NCBI RefSeq assembly: GCF_947498095.1
Contig: NZ_CANMJE010000002.1
Location: 248,001-312,000, forward strand
Source of the DNA: an uncultured Shimia sp.
Lineage (GTDB): Bacteria > Pseudomonadota > Alphaproteobacteria > Rhodobacterales > Rhodobacteraceae
DNA: 64,000 nucleotides
Reading direction: 5' to 3'
Position 1 is the stretch's first letter; each line of letters opens with the position of its first letter. The translations under genes and the position numbers were made by a program. The notes under the pieces were generated by a model. The model worked only from the letters and a program-made list of their open reading frames with translations. It had not been told where the DNA came from and did no database searches. Shown one piece after another: positions 45,764 through 54,834 of this stretch.

Positions 45764-46789
45764 TTACTTGGACGAGGCGCGGCGCAAAAGCTCAACCGCG
45801 TCGGGCCGGTCAAGCAAGGTCTCGTTGACCTCATAAGCCTGATGGCGCGGACCGGAGTTGTGACCGGTCTGACTCTGGGTCAAAGCCTCTTTCAAGTCTT
45901 CAGGCAAAACCGGGCGGGTGCGGTGATCTGCTTCCATCGTTTCTGCCGAGATACCTTCGGCAAAAATGATCTGGTGTGTGTCAAACAACAGCTGGAAATA
46001 GTCGACATAGCCACCTTCGGCGATGCGCACAGTGTCACCGTTCACCAAGTGACGCGCCCGCACCAAAAGTTCAGAGCGTCCGGCACCAATATGATCGTGA
46101 CGCTGATAGATGAAAAGACGGTGATCGGGGCTGACGCGAAGATCACCGGCGTTGTTCAGCGTGCCAGCCTTGATATGGATGGGGGCAAACTCGCCCGTAG
46201 CGCGCATGGTCACATGACCGACCCAACGAATTTCCTGAGCACCATCATCGCGGGTTAGAACGCGATCACCCGCGCGCAGCTTTTCGACCGGGCATTGTTC
46301 ACCGGTTGCCAGCGTGATGCGGGTGCCACGCGTAAAGCTGACGCAAGCCATTTGGGCCATGCGAATACGTGCTGTGGCACGATCAATGCCAACAAGGGAA
46401 TAGGGCAGTTTTTCACTCAATGGACTGAGAGGGGCGGCATAAATCTCGGTAATGTGCCCGTCTGCGTCGACCTCAACCAGAACAAGGATTTCAATGGTTT
46501 CACCCGTGGGCGGCATAACGGTCAGAACGCTGTCTGCGACAAGCGCTGCATTCGCGCCCCCCAGAGCGCTGTCTGATGCGATCCGGTAAATATCTGCTTC
46601 GCCCACCTGAATGGACAGGCTTTGCAAAGGTGCGTCATAATTCAGTTCGTAAACATCATCGGGCACCAGCTCTTCTGCGAAAGACAGCGTATCCCCAAGG
46701 TTTGCCCCATCCGTCACGCGCAACTGTTCGGCCCGGTAAACGGGCAACCGTTGCGACGGCTGGGATGCGGAAGGAAGGCTTTGGGACAT
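45764..46789 (-). CDS. Hint-domain protein with Ser in place of the catalytic Cys
   Basis: A 341-residue protein with a Rhodobacterales-type N-terminal region (VYRAEQLRVTDGANLGDTLSFAEEL) followed by a Hint-like domain from about residue 149: FTRGTRITLATGEQCPVEKLRAGDRVLTRDDGAQEIRWVG, and later VSPDHRLFI. Canonical Hint domains begin Cys-Phe; here the residue before Phe152 is Ser151, with a Cys two places earlier. There is no downstream extein-like or toxin domain. Such stand-alone Hint proteins are numerous in Roseobacters and their role is unclear. ATG 46789 is used; ATG 46828 is possible and neither has a clear ribosome site. Confidence 0.72.
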   Translation of the reverse strand: MSQSLPSASQPSQRLPVYRAEQLRVTDGANLGDTLSFAEELVPDDVYELNYDAPLQSLSIQVGEADIYRIASDSALGGANAALVADSVLTVMPPTGETIEILVLVEVDADGHITEIYAAPLSPLSEKLPYSLVGIDRATARIRMAQMACVSFTRGTRITLATGEQCPVEKLRAGDRVLTRDDGAQEIRWVGHVTMRATGEFAPIHIKAGTLNNAGDLRVSPDHRLFIYQRHDHIGAGRSELLVRARHLVNGDTVRIAEGGYVDYFQLLFDTHQIIFAEGISAETMEADHRTRPVLPEDLKEALTQSQTGHNSGPRHQAYEVNETLLDRPDAVELLRRASSK

Positions 46790-46933
46790 TGGGTCTATTT
46801 CGTGGTTTGGTCTGGTTGCTTTGACCATAGCACAGAAAATGTGGCGCTTTGTGGCCTGTGCTTCGGCAATTTGCTGGCTCTGAGCTAAAAATGTGATTTA
46901 CATGTGCAGAATTCAAGGAACAGGAGCGATATG

Positions 46934-47713
46934 ATGGATTTGGGGATCAAAGGAAAGCGGGCATTGGTCTGCGCGTCATCAAAAGGGTTGGGATTGGCCT
47001 GTGCCACGGCTTTGGCCGAAGCGGGCGTTGATCTCGTGATGAACGCCCGCGGGTCAGAGGCGCTGGAAGCCGCCGCCGCCGATCTGCGCGGCCGGTTTGG
47101 TGTCTCAATCGACACTGTGGCCGTGGATGTGACCAGCGAAGAGGGGCAGGCCAAGCTGATCGAAGCCGCCCAAGGCGTTGATATTCTTGTGAACAATGCG
47201 GGTGGGCCGCCTCCGGGCATGTGGACGGATTGGGATCGTGACGACTTTGTCAGTGCTTTGGATGCCAATATGCTCACCCCAATTGCGCTAATGAAAGCGC
47301 TGGTGCCTGGAATGATCGACAAGGGTTGGGGGCGTGTTGTAAACATCACCTCGCAATCGGTCAAAGCCCCGATCGCGGTTCTGGGTCTGTCAAACTCGGC
47401 GCGTGCCGGCCTGACGGGGTACGTGGCTGGCATGTCGCGGCAAGTGGCACCCAACGGCGTTTGCATCAACAACCTCTTGCCCGGAAGCCACTCGACCGAC
47501 CGCATTGACGGATTGGACACCGGTGTTGCCGCAAAGTCCGGCATCAGCTTTGACGAGGCACGTGCCGCCCGCCAAGCCACGATCCCTGTCGGGCACGATG
47601 GCAATCCGCGTGATTTTGGTGCCACCTGCGCCTTTATGTGCTCACAGTTTGCGGCCTTTATGGTGGGGCAAAACATCCTCTTGGATGGCGGAAACGTGAA
47701 CGCGACATTGTAA
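46934..47713 (+). CDS. SDR-family protein with altered catalytic residues
   Basis: A 259-residue short-chain dehydrogenase/reductase fold resembling FabG-type proteins. The nucleotide loop is CASSKGLGLACA (variant of TGxxxGxG), NNAGGPP follows, and the catalytic region NITSQSVKAPIAVLGLSNSARAGLTGY is present. Where YxxxK is expected the sequence is S153-N-S-A-R157, so both catalytic Tyr and Lys are replaced. A subgroup of SDR proteins with this sequence exists; their activity is not clear. Two adjacent ATGs (46931 and 46934) are possible; the second has AGGAG seven bases before. It is followed two bases later by the AlkC-like gene. Confidence 0.82.
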   Translation: MDLGIKGKRALVCASSKGLGLACATALAEAGVDLVMNARGSEALEAAAADLRGRFGVSIDTVAVDVTSEEGQAKLIEAAQGVDILVNNAGGPPPGMWTDWDRDDFVSALDANMLTPIALMKALVPGMIDKGWGRVVNITSQSVKAPIAVLGLSNSARAGLTGYVAGMSRQVAPNGVCINNLLPGSHSTDRIDGLDTGVAAKSGISFDEARAARQATIPVGHDGNPRDFGATCAFMCSQFAAFMVGQNILLDGGNVNATL

Positions 47714-47715
47714 CG

Positions 47716-48846
47716 ATGTCGCAAGGTTTTTCTTTGAAAGATCAGCTGTTTAATGTGGAAACCTTAAGCGATTTGGCGGCAGAATACTCTGCCGCCATTT
47801 CCGATTTTGATGGGGCAGCATTTCACCGCCAAGTGGTTGCGGGGCTTCAAGGGCGCGAATTGATGGAGCGTCTTGACTGGATCGCTGATTGTATCGAAGC
47901 GCGTTTGCCAACGTCCTTTTCAAACATGGCTCTGGCACTTGAGGCCGCGATGCCTGCTGAATTGGATCCGAGCTTGCAGGATGATGATTTTGGCCGATTT
48001 ATCCATGCGGTACCGGGTATTCTGGCCGTGCGTCATGGGTTAGAGGCACATCGGGATCGCGCCTTGGACCTCATTCATGCGGCGACGAAACGGTTCTCGA
48101 TGGAGTTTTACATCCGACCGTTTTTGAACCGATGGCCCGAGGAAACCTTTGCGCGTTTGGACCGCTGGGCAAGGGATGAAAACTACCACGTGCGCCGATT
48201 GGTCAGCGAAGGCACACGCCCCAAGTTGCCCTGGGCCAAGGCGATCACCACAAGTCCTTTGGATGTTCTGCCTTTGTTGGACCGTCTTCACGCTGATCCA
48301 ACGCGTTACGTCACGCGGTCGGTCGCGAACCACCTGAATGATATTGCCAAAATCAATCCAGAAGCCGTGCTTGAGCGGCTTGCCTCGTGGCAAAAAGCCG
48401 AAGAGCAAGACGCGAAAGAGCTTCAGTGGATGACCCGTCATGCGCTCAGAACACTGGTGAAGCAAGGCCATCCCGGCGCGCTTGAAATGATGGGATATCG
48501 CGCTGATGCTGATATCCGTGTGGATCGTTTTGATCTGGGTTCAGACCATGTCGTCATCGATCAGTCTTTGGCCTTTGATGTCACTCTTGCAGGTCCTGTT
48601 GGAACGCCAGTGCTTGTGGATTACGTGTTGGGGTTTCATCGCCCAAGCGGCACGGAAGGGCGCAAGGTTTTCAAGCTGAAACAATCGGTTATTGGGAAAG
48701 ATGGCACTCTGGCGCTGGCCAAATCTCATCGTCTCAAGGGAAATGCGACCACGTTTAAGCTGCATCCCGGACCGCATAAGGTGGCCTTGCAGGTTAACGG
48801 CCGCATTCTGGCTGAGCGTCCGTTTGACCTTGTGCCAGCTGATTGA
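47716..48846 (+). CDS. AlkC-like DNA alkylation repair protein
   Basis: A 376-residue protein of the AlkC/AlkD HEAT-like-repeat glycosylase superfamily. The N-terminal 260 residues are helical repeats with FYIRPFLNRWPEETFARLDRWARDENYHVRRLVSEGTRPKLPWA, a hallmark of AlkC. The last 110 residues are beta-rich (DQSLAFDVTLAGPVGTPVLVDYVLGFHRPSG onward), consistent with the immunoglobulin-like domain that AlkC proteins carry. Family members remove 3-methyladenine and 3-methylcytosine. ATG 47716 begins three bases after the SDR gene stop. Together with the AlkD-like gene at 0.3 kb, the window encodes two members of this superfamily. Confidence 0.85.
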   Translation: MSQGFSLKDQLFNVETLSDLAAEYSAAISDFDGAAFHRQVVAGLQGRELMERLDWIADCIEARLPTSFSNMALALEAAMPAELDPSLQDDDFGRFIHAVPGILAVRHGLEAHRDRALDLIHAATKRFSMEFYIRPFLNRWPEETFARLDRWARDENYHVRRLVSEGTRPKLPWAKAITTSPLDVLPLLDRLHADPTRYVTRSVANHLNDIAKINPEAVLERLASWQKAEEQDAKELQWMTRHALRTLVKQGHPGALEMMGYRADADIRVDRFDLGSDHVVIDQSLAFDVTLAGPVGTPVLVDYVLGFHRPSGTEGRKVFKLKQSVIGKDGTLALAKSHRLKGNATTFKLHPGPHKVALQVNGRILAERPFDLVPAD

Positions 48847-48948
48847 GACGTGCTGGCGGCCCGCCCAAACCCTTGCAGCTTTTTGGGGGGGCTGGTAAGG
48901 CTTCTTAAAATTCCGATGGTTTTCATCGGACATTAGCGTGAGGCAGAC

Positions 48949-50031
48949 GTGGCAGCAGGACCCCCCCGGCTCGAAATCCGGAATTTGAAACGGCGGTTTG
49001 GCGACCGGGACGTGGTCAACGATGTCTCGCTGACCATTCAACCGGGTCATGTGACCTGTCTGCTTGGGCCCTCTGGCTGCGGCAAATCCACGACATTGCG
49101 GATGATTGCCGGCGTCGAAATGCAGGACTCAGGTGAGATCTATGTCGATGGCAATCTGATCTGTGACACAGTGTTTCGGGTTCCGCCCGAACGTCGCCAT
49201 ATCGGTCTGATGTTTCAGGATTTTGCGCTGTTCCCTCATTTGACTGTGGCCGACAACGTGGCTTTTGGCCTTAAAGGGACCAAAGATTCCAAACGCGCGA
49301 GGGTCGAGGAATTGCTGTCCAAAGTTGGCCTGAGCTGGGCTGTGGATAAGTTCCCGCATGTTCTGTCTGGCGGTGAGCAGCAGCGCATTGCACTGGCCCG
49401 CGCCTTGGCGCCACGCCCGCGTATCATGCTTATGGATGAGCCATTCTCGGGGCTGGACAATCGCCTGCGAGATGACATCCGCGATGAGACCCTGTCGGTG
49501 CTAAAAGAAGAAGACACCGCCGTGCTGCTGGTCACCCACGAGCCGGAAGAGGCCATGCGCATGGCCGATGAAATTGCTTTGATGCGCGACGGAAAGATCG
49601 TTCAACAGGGGGCGCCCTATAACATCTACAACGCGCCAATCGACAAGGCTGCTCTGGGCTTTTTCAGCGATATCAATGTGATCCGCGGCGTAAGCAATGG
49701 TGCTCTGACTGAAACACCCTTTGGACGGTTCCTCACCCCAGGGCTTAAAGACGGCGAAGATGTCGACATCGTCATCCGTCCTCAACACCTGAAATTGGAC
49801 TTTGATCGGGGCGGCAAAGGACCTGCGCCAACGCCAACAGATGGTGTGGCAGCACGAGGCATTGTTGAGCGCGCGCGCTTTATGGGCAACGAAAGCCTTG
49901 TAGAGTTCCGCATGGATTATGACGGCTCAATGCTGAAAGTGACGGTCCCAAACGTGTTCCTACCAGCGGAAGGAACGCCCTTGTGGCTTACGATCCGGCG
50001 CGACCGGTGTTTCGTTTTTCCTGCGTCCTGA
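48949..50031 (+). CDS. orphan ABC transporter ATP-binding protein (FbpC/PotA-like)
   Basis: A 360-residue ATPase of the CUT1/FbpC/PotA type: Walker A GPSGCGKST, Q loop MFQDFALFPHLTV, signature LSGGEQQRIALARAL, Walker B IMLMDEPFSGLD, H loop VTHEPEEAM, and a C-terminal TOBE-like domain (VARGIVERARFMGNESLVEF region). Such proteins normally energise iron, polyamine or sugar import together with permease and binding-protein genes, none of which are in this window. The start is GTG 48949. A converging WYL regulator gene lies 13 bases beyond its end. Confidence 0.87.
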   Translation: MAAGPPRLEIRNLKRRFGDRDVVNDVSLTIQPGHVTCLLGPSGCGKSTTLRMIAGVEMQDSGEIYVDGNLICDTVFRVPPERRHIGLMFQDFALFPHLTVADNVAFGLKGTKDSKRARVEELLSKVGLSWAVDKFPHVLSGGEQQRIALARALAPRPRIMLMDEPFSGLDNRLRDDIRDETLSVLKEEDTAVLLVTHEPEEAMRMADEIALMRDGKIVQQGAPYNIYNAPIDKAALGFFSDINVIRGVSNGALTETPFGRFLTPGLKDGEDVDIVIRPQHLKLDFDRGGKGPAPTPTDGVAARGIVERARFMGNESLVEFRMDYDGSMLKVTVPNVFLPAEGTPLWLTIRRDRCFVFPAS

Positions 50032-50044
50032 ATTTCAAGCAGTT

Positions 50045-50704
50045 TCAAATGCCTGAGGCGTAATCCTCAAGTCTTTTTCCGGGTTCGTCGACAAACAAGC
50101 CGGGCAAAACCTGCACGTTCTCAAACTGGTCTGCACGCAGCGTGGCAAAGCTGTCTTGCGTATCGCACCACACAAGGCAGGTCCAGACACGCCCCCAGTA
50201 GTCCAGCTTAAGAGGTCGCACATCCCGTGTCGCGCCGTCCTGCATCGCTATGCGCAGTTTCTGACGCATGCGAATGGCATTGCGCAAGACGCCTAGAAAC
50301 CTGAACCCATGTGCGGCATCGGCGAAGGGATAGATCGCAAAGCCAAAGGATTTCGGGGCGCCATGGCGGTCTTCGGGTAGAACCGCGTCGATCTTGGCGC
50401 TTAGGCTTTCGGCAGCGTCTTTCAATTCGCCCTCCACACCGTTACCGACCGCCGCCAACCCCAGATGCAGGGCCTCAAGTTCGGTCTCGGTTAGATTCAG
50501 TGGGGGCAGGGTGATGGCAGCCCTCGCAGAGTAGCCGAGGCCACGTTCCCCTTCGACGGGAACCCCGCTGGCGGCCAGCGTGTCCATATCGCGGTAAATG
50601 GTGCGCACCGACACGCCAAGGTCGCGGGCAAGGTCTTCGGCCCGGTGCAAACGGCCATCTTTCAGGATCTGGATCAGGTCATATAGGCGGTCTGAACGTT
50701 TCAT
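50045..50704 (-). CDS. HTH/WYL-type transcriptional regulator (YafY family)
   Basis: A 219-residue regulator with an N-terminal HTH_11 winged helix (RLYDLIQILKDGRLHRAEDLARDLGVSVRTIYRDMDTLAASGVPVEGERGLGY, residues 5-60) and a C-terminal WYL-like ligand or nucleic-acid-sensing domain containing the LDYWGRVWTCLVWCDTQDSFATLRADQFENVQVL block. Inverted repeats directly upstream of its start (50737-50770) suggest autoregulation. The neighbours are the orphan ABC ATPase gene (convergent, 13 bases) and tatA (divergent, 205 bases). Target is unknown. Confidence 0.85.
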   Translation of the reverse strand: MKRSDRLYDLIQILKDGRLHRAEDLARDLGVSVRTIYRDMDTLAASGVPVEGERGLGYSARAAITLPPLNLTETELEALHLGLAAVGNGVEGELKDAAESLSAKIDAVLPEDRHGAPKSFGFAIYPFADAAHGFRFLGVLRNAIRMRQKLRIAMQDGATRDVRPLKLDYWGRVWTCLVWCDTQDSFATLRADQFENVQVLPGLFVDEPGKRLEDYASGI

Positions 50705-50736
50705 CAGGTGATTCTCTGTTGTTTTTTGCCCATTAC

Positions 50737-50770
50737 TGACAAAAACCTGTCAACTGACAAGCTGTTGACA
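50737..50770. promoter_or_regulatory. overlapping inverted repeats upstream of the WYL regulator
   Basis: TGACA-N6-TGTCA (50737-50752) overlaps TGTCAAC-N9-GTTGACA (50748-50770). They start 33 bases from the regulator's ATG and 140 bases before tatA. The TTGACA at its right end could also act as a -35 element towards tatA. Likely an autoregulatory operator. Confidence 0.4.
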
Positions 50771-50909
50771 TCGCGCACGCCGAAAACCGCCGAAAAAGGG
50801 TGGGATTGGGCTGATTTGGCGCTTTCCGTTCCCTCTGTGACGATTTATCTAGGTCAGGTCATTTAACCGGGGCCCGCGCAACGCGGTTCCGACGCTAAGG
50901 AGAACCATC

Positions 50910-51128
50910 ATGGGTTTGGGAAATATTGGCCTGCCGGGCCTTCTGCTGATCGCTGTTGTTGTACTGGTCCTGTTTGGACGCGGCAAAATCTCGTCGCTGA
51001 TGGGCGAAGTGGGCAAAGGCATCACGTCGTTCAAAAAGGGTATCAACGAGGGTCAGGAAGAGCTGGAGCAGGAAGCTGCCGACGCCGCCAAGGACGTGAC
51101 CCCAGAAGAAGACAAAGACAAAGTCTAA
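50910..51128 (+). CDS. tatA: Sec-independent protein translocase subunit TatA
   Basis: TatA forms the pore-like part of the twin-arginine translocase. The 72-residue protein has the short N-terminal transmembrane helix [19 protein letters not shown] with the conserved FG hinge, an amphipathic helix [19 protein letters not shown] and an acidic tail. ATG 50910 has AAGGAGAA before it. It is followed by tatB 21 bases later. Confidence 0.95.
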   Translation: MGLGNIGLPGLLLIAVVVLVLFGRGKISSLMGEVGKGITSFKKGINEGQEELEQEAADAAKDVTPEEDKDKV

Positions 51129-51149
51129 TACCTAAGGGGCTGAAACGCC

Positions 51150-51689
51150 ATGTTTGATCTCGGGATGACCGAGCTTCTGGTGATCGGCATTGTTGCGCTG
51201 ATCGTTGTGGGGCCAAAGGATTTGCCGGTACTGTTCCGGCAAGTCGGAAAGTTTGTCGGCAAGGCCAAGGGAATGGCGCGCGAGTTTTCCAGCGCCATGA
51301 ACCAGGCCGCCGATCAGGCGGGTGTCAAGGATGTGACCGATACGCTGAAAAGCACATCGGATGCCTTTAGCAAAGCCGCGAACCCGATGAAGGCCACGCG
51401 GGATGCTGCCAATGACGCGCTGAAATCAGTCACGGATCTCGGGATTGACCCCACAAGCAACACTGGAAAACTGGCGGCGGATCGCGCTGAAAAGGCCAAG
51501 AAAATTCAAGAGGCCACGGCCAAAAAGGCGCAAAAGCGTCTGGACGCCGAAGAGCAAGCGCGCCTGGACGCCGAAGCCAAGGCCGCTGAAGAGGCCGCAG
51601 CAGAGGCCAAGGCCCGCGCTGAAGCTGCGCGGGCGGCGACAGCAGAGGCAGCAGACTCTGAGGATACGACCTCTAAGGGCAAAGCATGA
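51150..51689 (+). CDS. tatB: Sec-independent protein translocase subunit TatB
   Basis: TatB joins TatC in the receptor complex for twin-arginine signal peptides. The 179-residue protein has the N-terminal helix [26 protein letters not shown] with the conserved Glu8 and GPKDLP hinge, and amphipathic [18 protein letters not shown]. The last half is an Ala/Lys/Glu-rich coiled-coil-like tail ([31 protein letters not shown]). Its stop overlaps the tatC ATG by four bases. Confidence 0.94.
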   Translation: MFDLGMTELLVIGIVALIVVGPKDLPVLFRQVGKFVGKAKGMAREFSSAMNQAADQAGVKDVTDTLKSTSDAFSKAANPMKATRDAANDALKSVTDLGIDPTSNTGKLAADRAEKAKKIQEATAKKAQKRLDAEEQARLDAEAKAAEEAAAEAKARAEAARAATAEAADSEDTTSKGKA

Positions 51690-52657
51690 GCAATACAGAA
51701 GAGATCGAAGACAGCACCGCGCCGCTGATCGAACACCTGGCTGAACTGCGCACCCGGCTTATCCGCTCGGTGCTGGCATTGGTGGTGGGGATCAGCATCT
51801 GCTTTATCCCAATTGGTGGCGATTTCATCGCGGTTCATATCCTGAACTTCTTGCTGTCGCCGATTGAGCAATCCCTGCGCGCCTTGGGTGATCCGTCTCC
51901 GACGCTGCAATATACCTCACCGCAGGAATACCTGTTCACGCTTTTCAGAATTTCGATGGTGTTTGGCTTTGCGATGGCGTTTCCGGTCATTGCCTTTCAG
52001 ATGTGGCGCTTTATTGCGCCGGGCCTGTATCGCAATGAAAAAGGCGCGTTCCTGCCGTTTGTAATCGCTTCGCCGTTCATGTTTATCCTTGGTGCGAGTT
52101 TTGCACACTTGGTTGTGACACCCTTGGCGATGGCCTTTTTCCTGGGCTTTGCTGACGTTAGCTCGATCTTTGCCAATCTCTTGTCTTCAGCCACGCCAGA
52201 CGTGCCTGCAGACGCCGTGGTGGTCCCCGAAACCCAAGAGGGGATCAAGGTCACTTTCTTTGGTAAGGTCAACGAAAGCCTTGATATTACGCTGAAATTC
52301 ATCATGGCCTTTGGCCTGTGTTTCCAGCTTCCGGTGCTGTTGACGCTGATGGGCAAGGCCGGTCTGGTCAGCGCTGCAGGCCTTGGCAGCGTGCGCAAAT
52401 ACGCGATGGTTGGCATTTTGATGCTGGCCGCATTGGTGACGCCTCCAGATGTGGTGACGCAGCTTATTCTCTTTGTTGTGGTCTATGGCCTGTACGAGAT
52501 TTCGATCTTCATGGTCGCACGAGTCGAAAAGGCTCGGGAAAAGAAATTGCGGGCCGAGGGGCTGTGGTTCGACGATGATGATGACGAGGACGAGGACGAA
52601 GATCCTTTGATGAAAGAGTTTGACGAGGACGAGGCTGACGAGACGCCCAAGTCCTGA
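51686..52657 (+). CDS. tatC: Sec-independent protein translocase subunit TatC
   Basis: TatC recognises the twin-arginine signal. The 323-residue protein has six transmembrane helices, the N-terminal [13 protein letters not shown] with the conserved Glu and Leu-Arg positions, and [39 protein letters not shown] as in all TatC. Its C-terminus ends in an unusually acidic tail ([12 protein letters not shown] and a second Asp/Glu patch), longer than in E. coli. A hairpin terminator follows 23 bases after the stop. Confidence 0.95.
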   Translation: MSNTEEIEDSTAPLIEHLAELRTRLIRSVLALVVGISICFIPIGGDFIAVHILNFLLSPIEQSLRALGDPSPTLQYTSPQEYLFTLFRISMVFGFAMAFPVIAFQMWRFIAPGLYRNEKGAFLPFVIASPFMFILGASFAHLVVTPLAMAFFLGFADVSSIFANLLSSATPDVPADAVVVPETQEGIKVTFFGKVNESLDITLKFIMAFGLCFQLPVLLTLMGKAGLVSAAGLGSVRKYAMVGILMLAALVTPPDVVTQLILFVVVYGLYEISIFMVARVEKAREKKLRAEGLWFDDDDDEDEDEDPLMKEFDEDEADETPKS

Positions 52658-52680
52658 TCTGCCAAGCATTGAGCGAAACA

Positions 52681-52707
52681 GCGCGTCGGTTCTTCCGGCG
52701 CGCTTTT
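52681..52707 (+). terminator. terminator of the tatABC operon
   Basis: GCGCGTCGG (52681-52689) pairs with CCGGCGCGC (52695-52703), one G-T wobble, around TTCTT, and TTTTC follows directly. It lies 23 bases after tatC. Confidence 0.75.
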
Positions 52708-52774
52708 CATTTGGTGCCCCTCTTGTTGGACGCCGCAGAACATGCTTTGAAGCGCAGGCAGTACGGAGACGACC

Positions 52775-53623
52775 ATGACCCAAGATGCCCTTGAACGTAT
52801 CGCCAATGCCCTGGAACGCATGTCACCTGCGCCGCTTGGTGCACCGGACTTTACCGGGGCTGAAGCCTTTGTCTGGCATGTGGACCCTGATCGGCTTGAA
52901 CCTGTCACGCGGGTGAACCGGGTGGATGTGTCCTTGTTGATCGGGGTGGATCGGTCGCGTGACACGTTGCTGGAGAACACGCTGCAATTCGCACGGGGTC
53001 TACCGGCAAACAACGCCCTGTTGTGGGGCGCGCGTGGGATGGGGAAATCCTCGTTGGTGAAATCGGTGCATGCCGAGGTTCTGAAGCAGGATCTGCCGCT
53101 TAAGATTGTTGAGTTGCAGCGCGAGGACCTGCCCAGTGTGGCGCGGTTGCTGAACCTTTTGCGCGGGCGCGCCGAGCGGTTTCTGCTGTTTTGCGATGAC
53201 CTCTCGTTCAGCCATGATGACCAGCACTATAAATCGCTCAAGGCCGTGCTGGACGGTGGTATAGAGGGGCGGCCAGAGAATGTGGTGTTTTATGCCACAT
53301 CGAACCGTCGCCACCTGATGCCACGGGACATGATTGAGAACGAGCGATCTAGCGGGATCAACCCTTCAGAGGCCGTCGAAGAAAAGGTGTCTCTGTCTGA
53401 CCGGTTTGGGTTGTGGCTGGGCTTTCATCCCTGTTCTCAGGACGAGTATCTGGACATGATCCGGGGCTATTGCCGGGCCTATGGGGTCGAGATTGACGAA
53501 GACACGCTCTGGGCTGAGGCCATTGAATGGCAAGCCACGCGCGGGGCCCGTTCGGGTCGCGTGGCCTGGCAATACTTTACAGACCTCGCGGGTCGCCGTG
53601 GAGTAACCTTGTCCGAAAGCTGA
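52775..53623 (+). CDS. DUF815 family P-loop ATPase
   Basis: A 282-residue AAA-like ATPase of the DUF815 family. The Walker A is GARGMGKSSLVK, Walker B LLFCDDLSF, with sensor-like YATSNRRHLMP and an Arg-finger-like region LSDRFGLWLGFHP. Members occur widely, often encoded beside envelope genes; their function is not established. ATG 52775 follows GGAGACGACC. It converges on nlpD, and its end is 14 bases from it. Confidence 0.85.
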   Translation: MTQDALERIANALERMSPAPLGAPDFTGAEAFVWHVDPDRLEPVTRVNRVDVSLLIGVDRSRDTLLENTLQFARGLPANNALLWGARGMGKSSLVKSVHAEVLKQDLPLKIVELQREDLPSVARLLNLLRGRAERFLLFCDDLSFSHDDQHYKSLKAVLDGGIEGRPENVVFYATSNRRHLMPRDMIENERSSGINPSEAVEEKVSLSDRFGLWLGFHPCSQDEYLDMIRGYCRAYGVEIDEDTLWAEAIEWQATRGARSGRVAWQYFTDLAGRRGVTLSES

Positions 53624-53637
53624 GAGGCTGGCTCAGG

Positions 53638-54834
53638 TCATTCGAGGTAGGGGATCGGGTCGACCGAGTCGAAGCCTTTGCGCACTTCGAAATGCACAAA
53701 ACTGTCGCCTGAGGGCACTTTGGCAAGGCTTTGACCGCGCTTGACGCTGGCGCCTTTTTTCACGCTGACGTTGTCGACATTGTAATAGACTGTCATCAGG
53801 TTGTTGTCGTGGCGCACGACCACGATCTTGACGTTGTCCGCATCGGTGGTGATGGCCGCGACTTTGCCGTTTGCGGCCGCCTTGACCGCAGAGCCTGCGG
53901 GTGCCGAAATATCGATGCCGTTGTTTTTACCCTTGGAATAGGGGCGAATGATGCTGCCATCCACCGGATAGTCCATTTGAGCGGTCGAGGTTTGCGTTGC
54001 GCCGAGGTCCGGAGATTCTGGCTTATCGACCGTGGCACTGGGCTCGGGCAGCGGTTTCGTCGCGCTTGGCGGTGTTGGGGTTGGTGAGCCCTGGCCCGGC
54101 GCCGTGGTGGTTGCTGCGGCCGCGGTTCCAGCAGCACTGCCCGAACTGGGCGCTGCGGCTGGGGGAATGAGCAGGATCTGATTTTCGCGGATGGTGAAGT
54201 CGCTGTTGAGCCCGTTCCATTCGGCCAACGCGCGCGGCGTGACATTGTAAAGCCGCGAGATGGTAAAGGCAGTCTCGCCGCGTTTCACTTTATGGCGGAT
54301 GGGCTCAAACCCGGTTTCACCCTTGGGGGCGTTCTTCGGAGCAGGCTGGAGCGGTTCGCTGTCAACACGCGGGGCCGCTGCGGAACTGTCGTTGATCGCG
54401 CCGCCGGCCAGCGCTGCGATGTCAACGTCCGATGGCGCTGTGACAACGCCAGAGCCTCCGGTCGCCGCCGACGGTTCCGAGACGCGATAGGGCAGGGCAA
54501 TGACCTCGCCCTGGCGCAGCGTGTCTTCCGGACGGATACCGTTGTATTTTGACAGGTCGGCGACCGGCACGTCGATGCGGTTCGCCACATCGGTCAGCGT
54601 GTCGCCACGCCGGGCCACGGCAACCTGATAATTGGGATAAGAAATAATGCCGCGTTTGTCGGGGCGGGGCCGCGTTGCCGTTGCGGTCTGAGCCGCGCCA
54701 GTCGTGTCTAGGTCGGCGCCAAAGCCGCCACGCAAGTCATAATCCAGCCCGTCTTCGCAGGCGACCAATGCGCTGAGCGCCGCGCCTGCCAAAAGCACGC
54801 GGGCCATTTTCCGACTCATTACCGGATGTGCCAT
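53638..54834 (-). CDS. nlpD: LysM/M23-family lipoprotein (NlpD-like amidase activator)
   Basis: A 398-residue lipoprotein with lipobox LVAC at Cys26. Two LysM domains are visible (around YQVAVARRGDTLTDVANRIDVPVADLSKYNG and HKVKRGETAFTISRLYNVTPRALAEWNG), then a Ser/Ala/Pro linker, then a C-terminal M23/LytM domain (last 110 residues, NNGIDISAPAGSAVKAAANGKVAAI to SFVHFEVRKG). The catalytic His of H-x-x-x-D is Asn (NNGID) and the H-x-H motif has lost its first His (FVH), so it cannot cleave. That is the pattern of NlpD/EnvC-type amidase activators in cell separation. ATG 54834 has GAGGA upstream. It follows pcm in the surE-pcm-nlpD order. Confidence 0.88.
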   Translation of the reverse strand: MAHPVMSRKMARVLLAGAALSALVACEDGLDYDLRGGFGADLDTTGAAQTATATRPRPDKRGIISYPNYQVAVARRGDTLTDVANRIDVPVADLSKYNGIRPEDTLRQGEVIALPYRVSEPSAATGGSGVVTAPSDVDIAALAGGAINDSSAAAPRVDSEPLQPAPKNAPKGETGFEPIRHKVKRGETAFTISRLYNVTPRALAEWNGLNSDFTIRENQILLIPPAAAPSSGSAAGTAAAATTTAPGQGSPTPTPPSATKPLPEPSATVDKPESPDLGATQTSTAQMDYPVDGSIIRPYSKGKNNGIDISAPAGSAVKAAANGKVAAITTDADNVKIVVVRHDNNLMTVYYNVDNVSVKKGASVKRGQSLAKVPSGDSFVHFEVRKGFDSVDPIPYLE

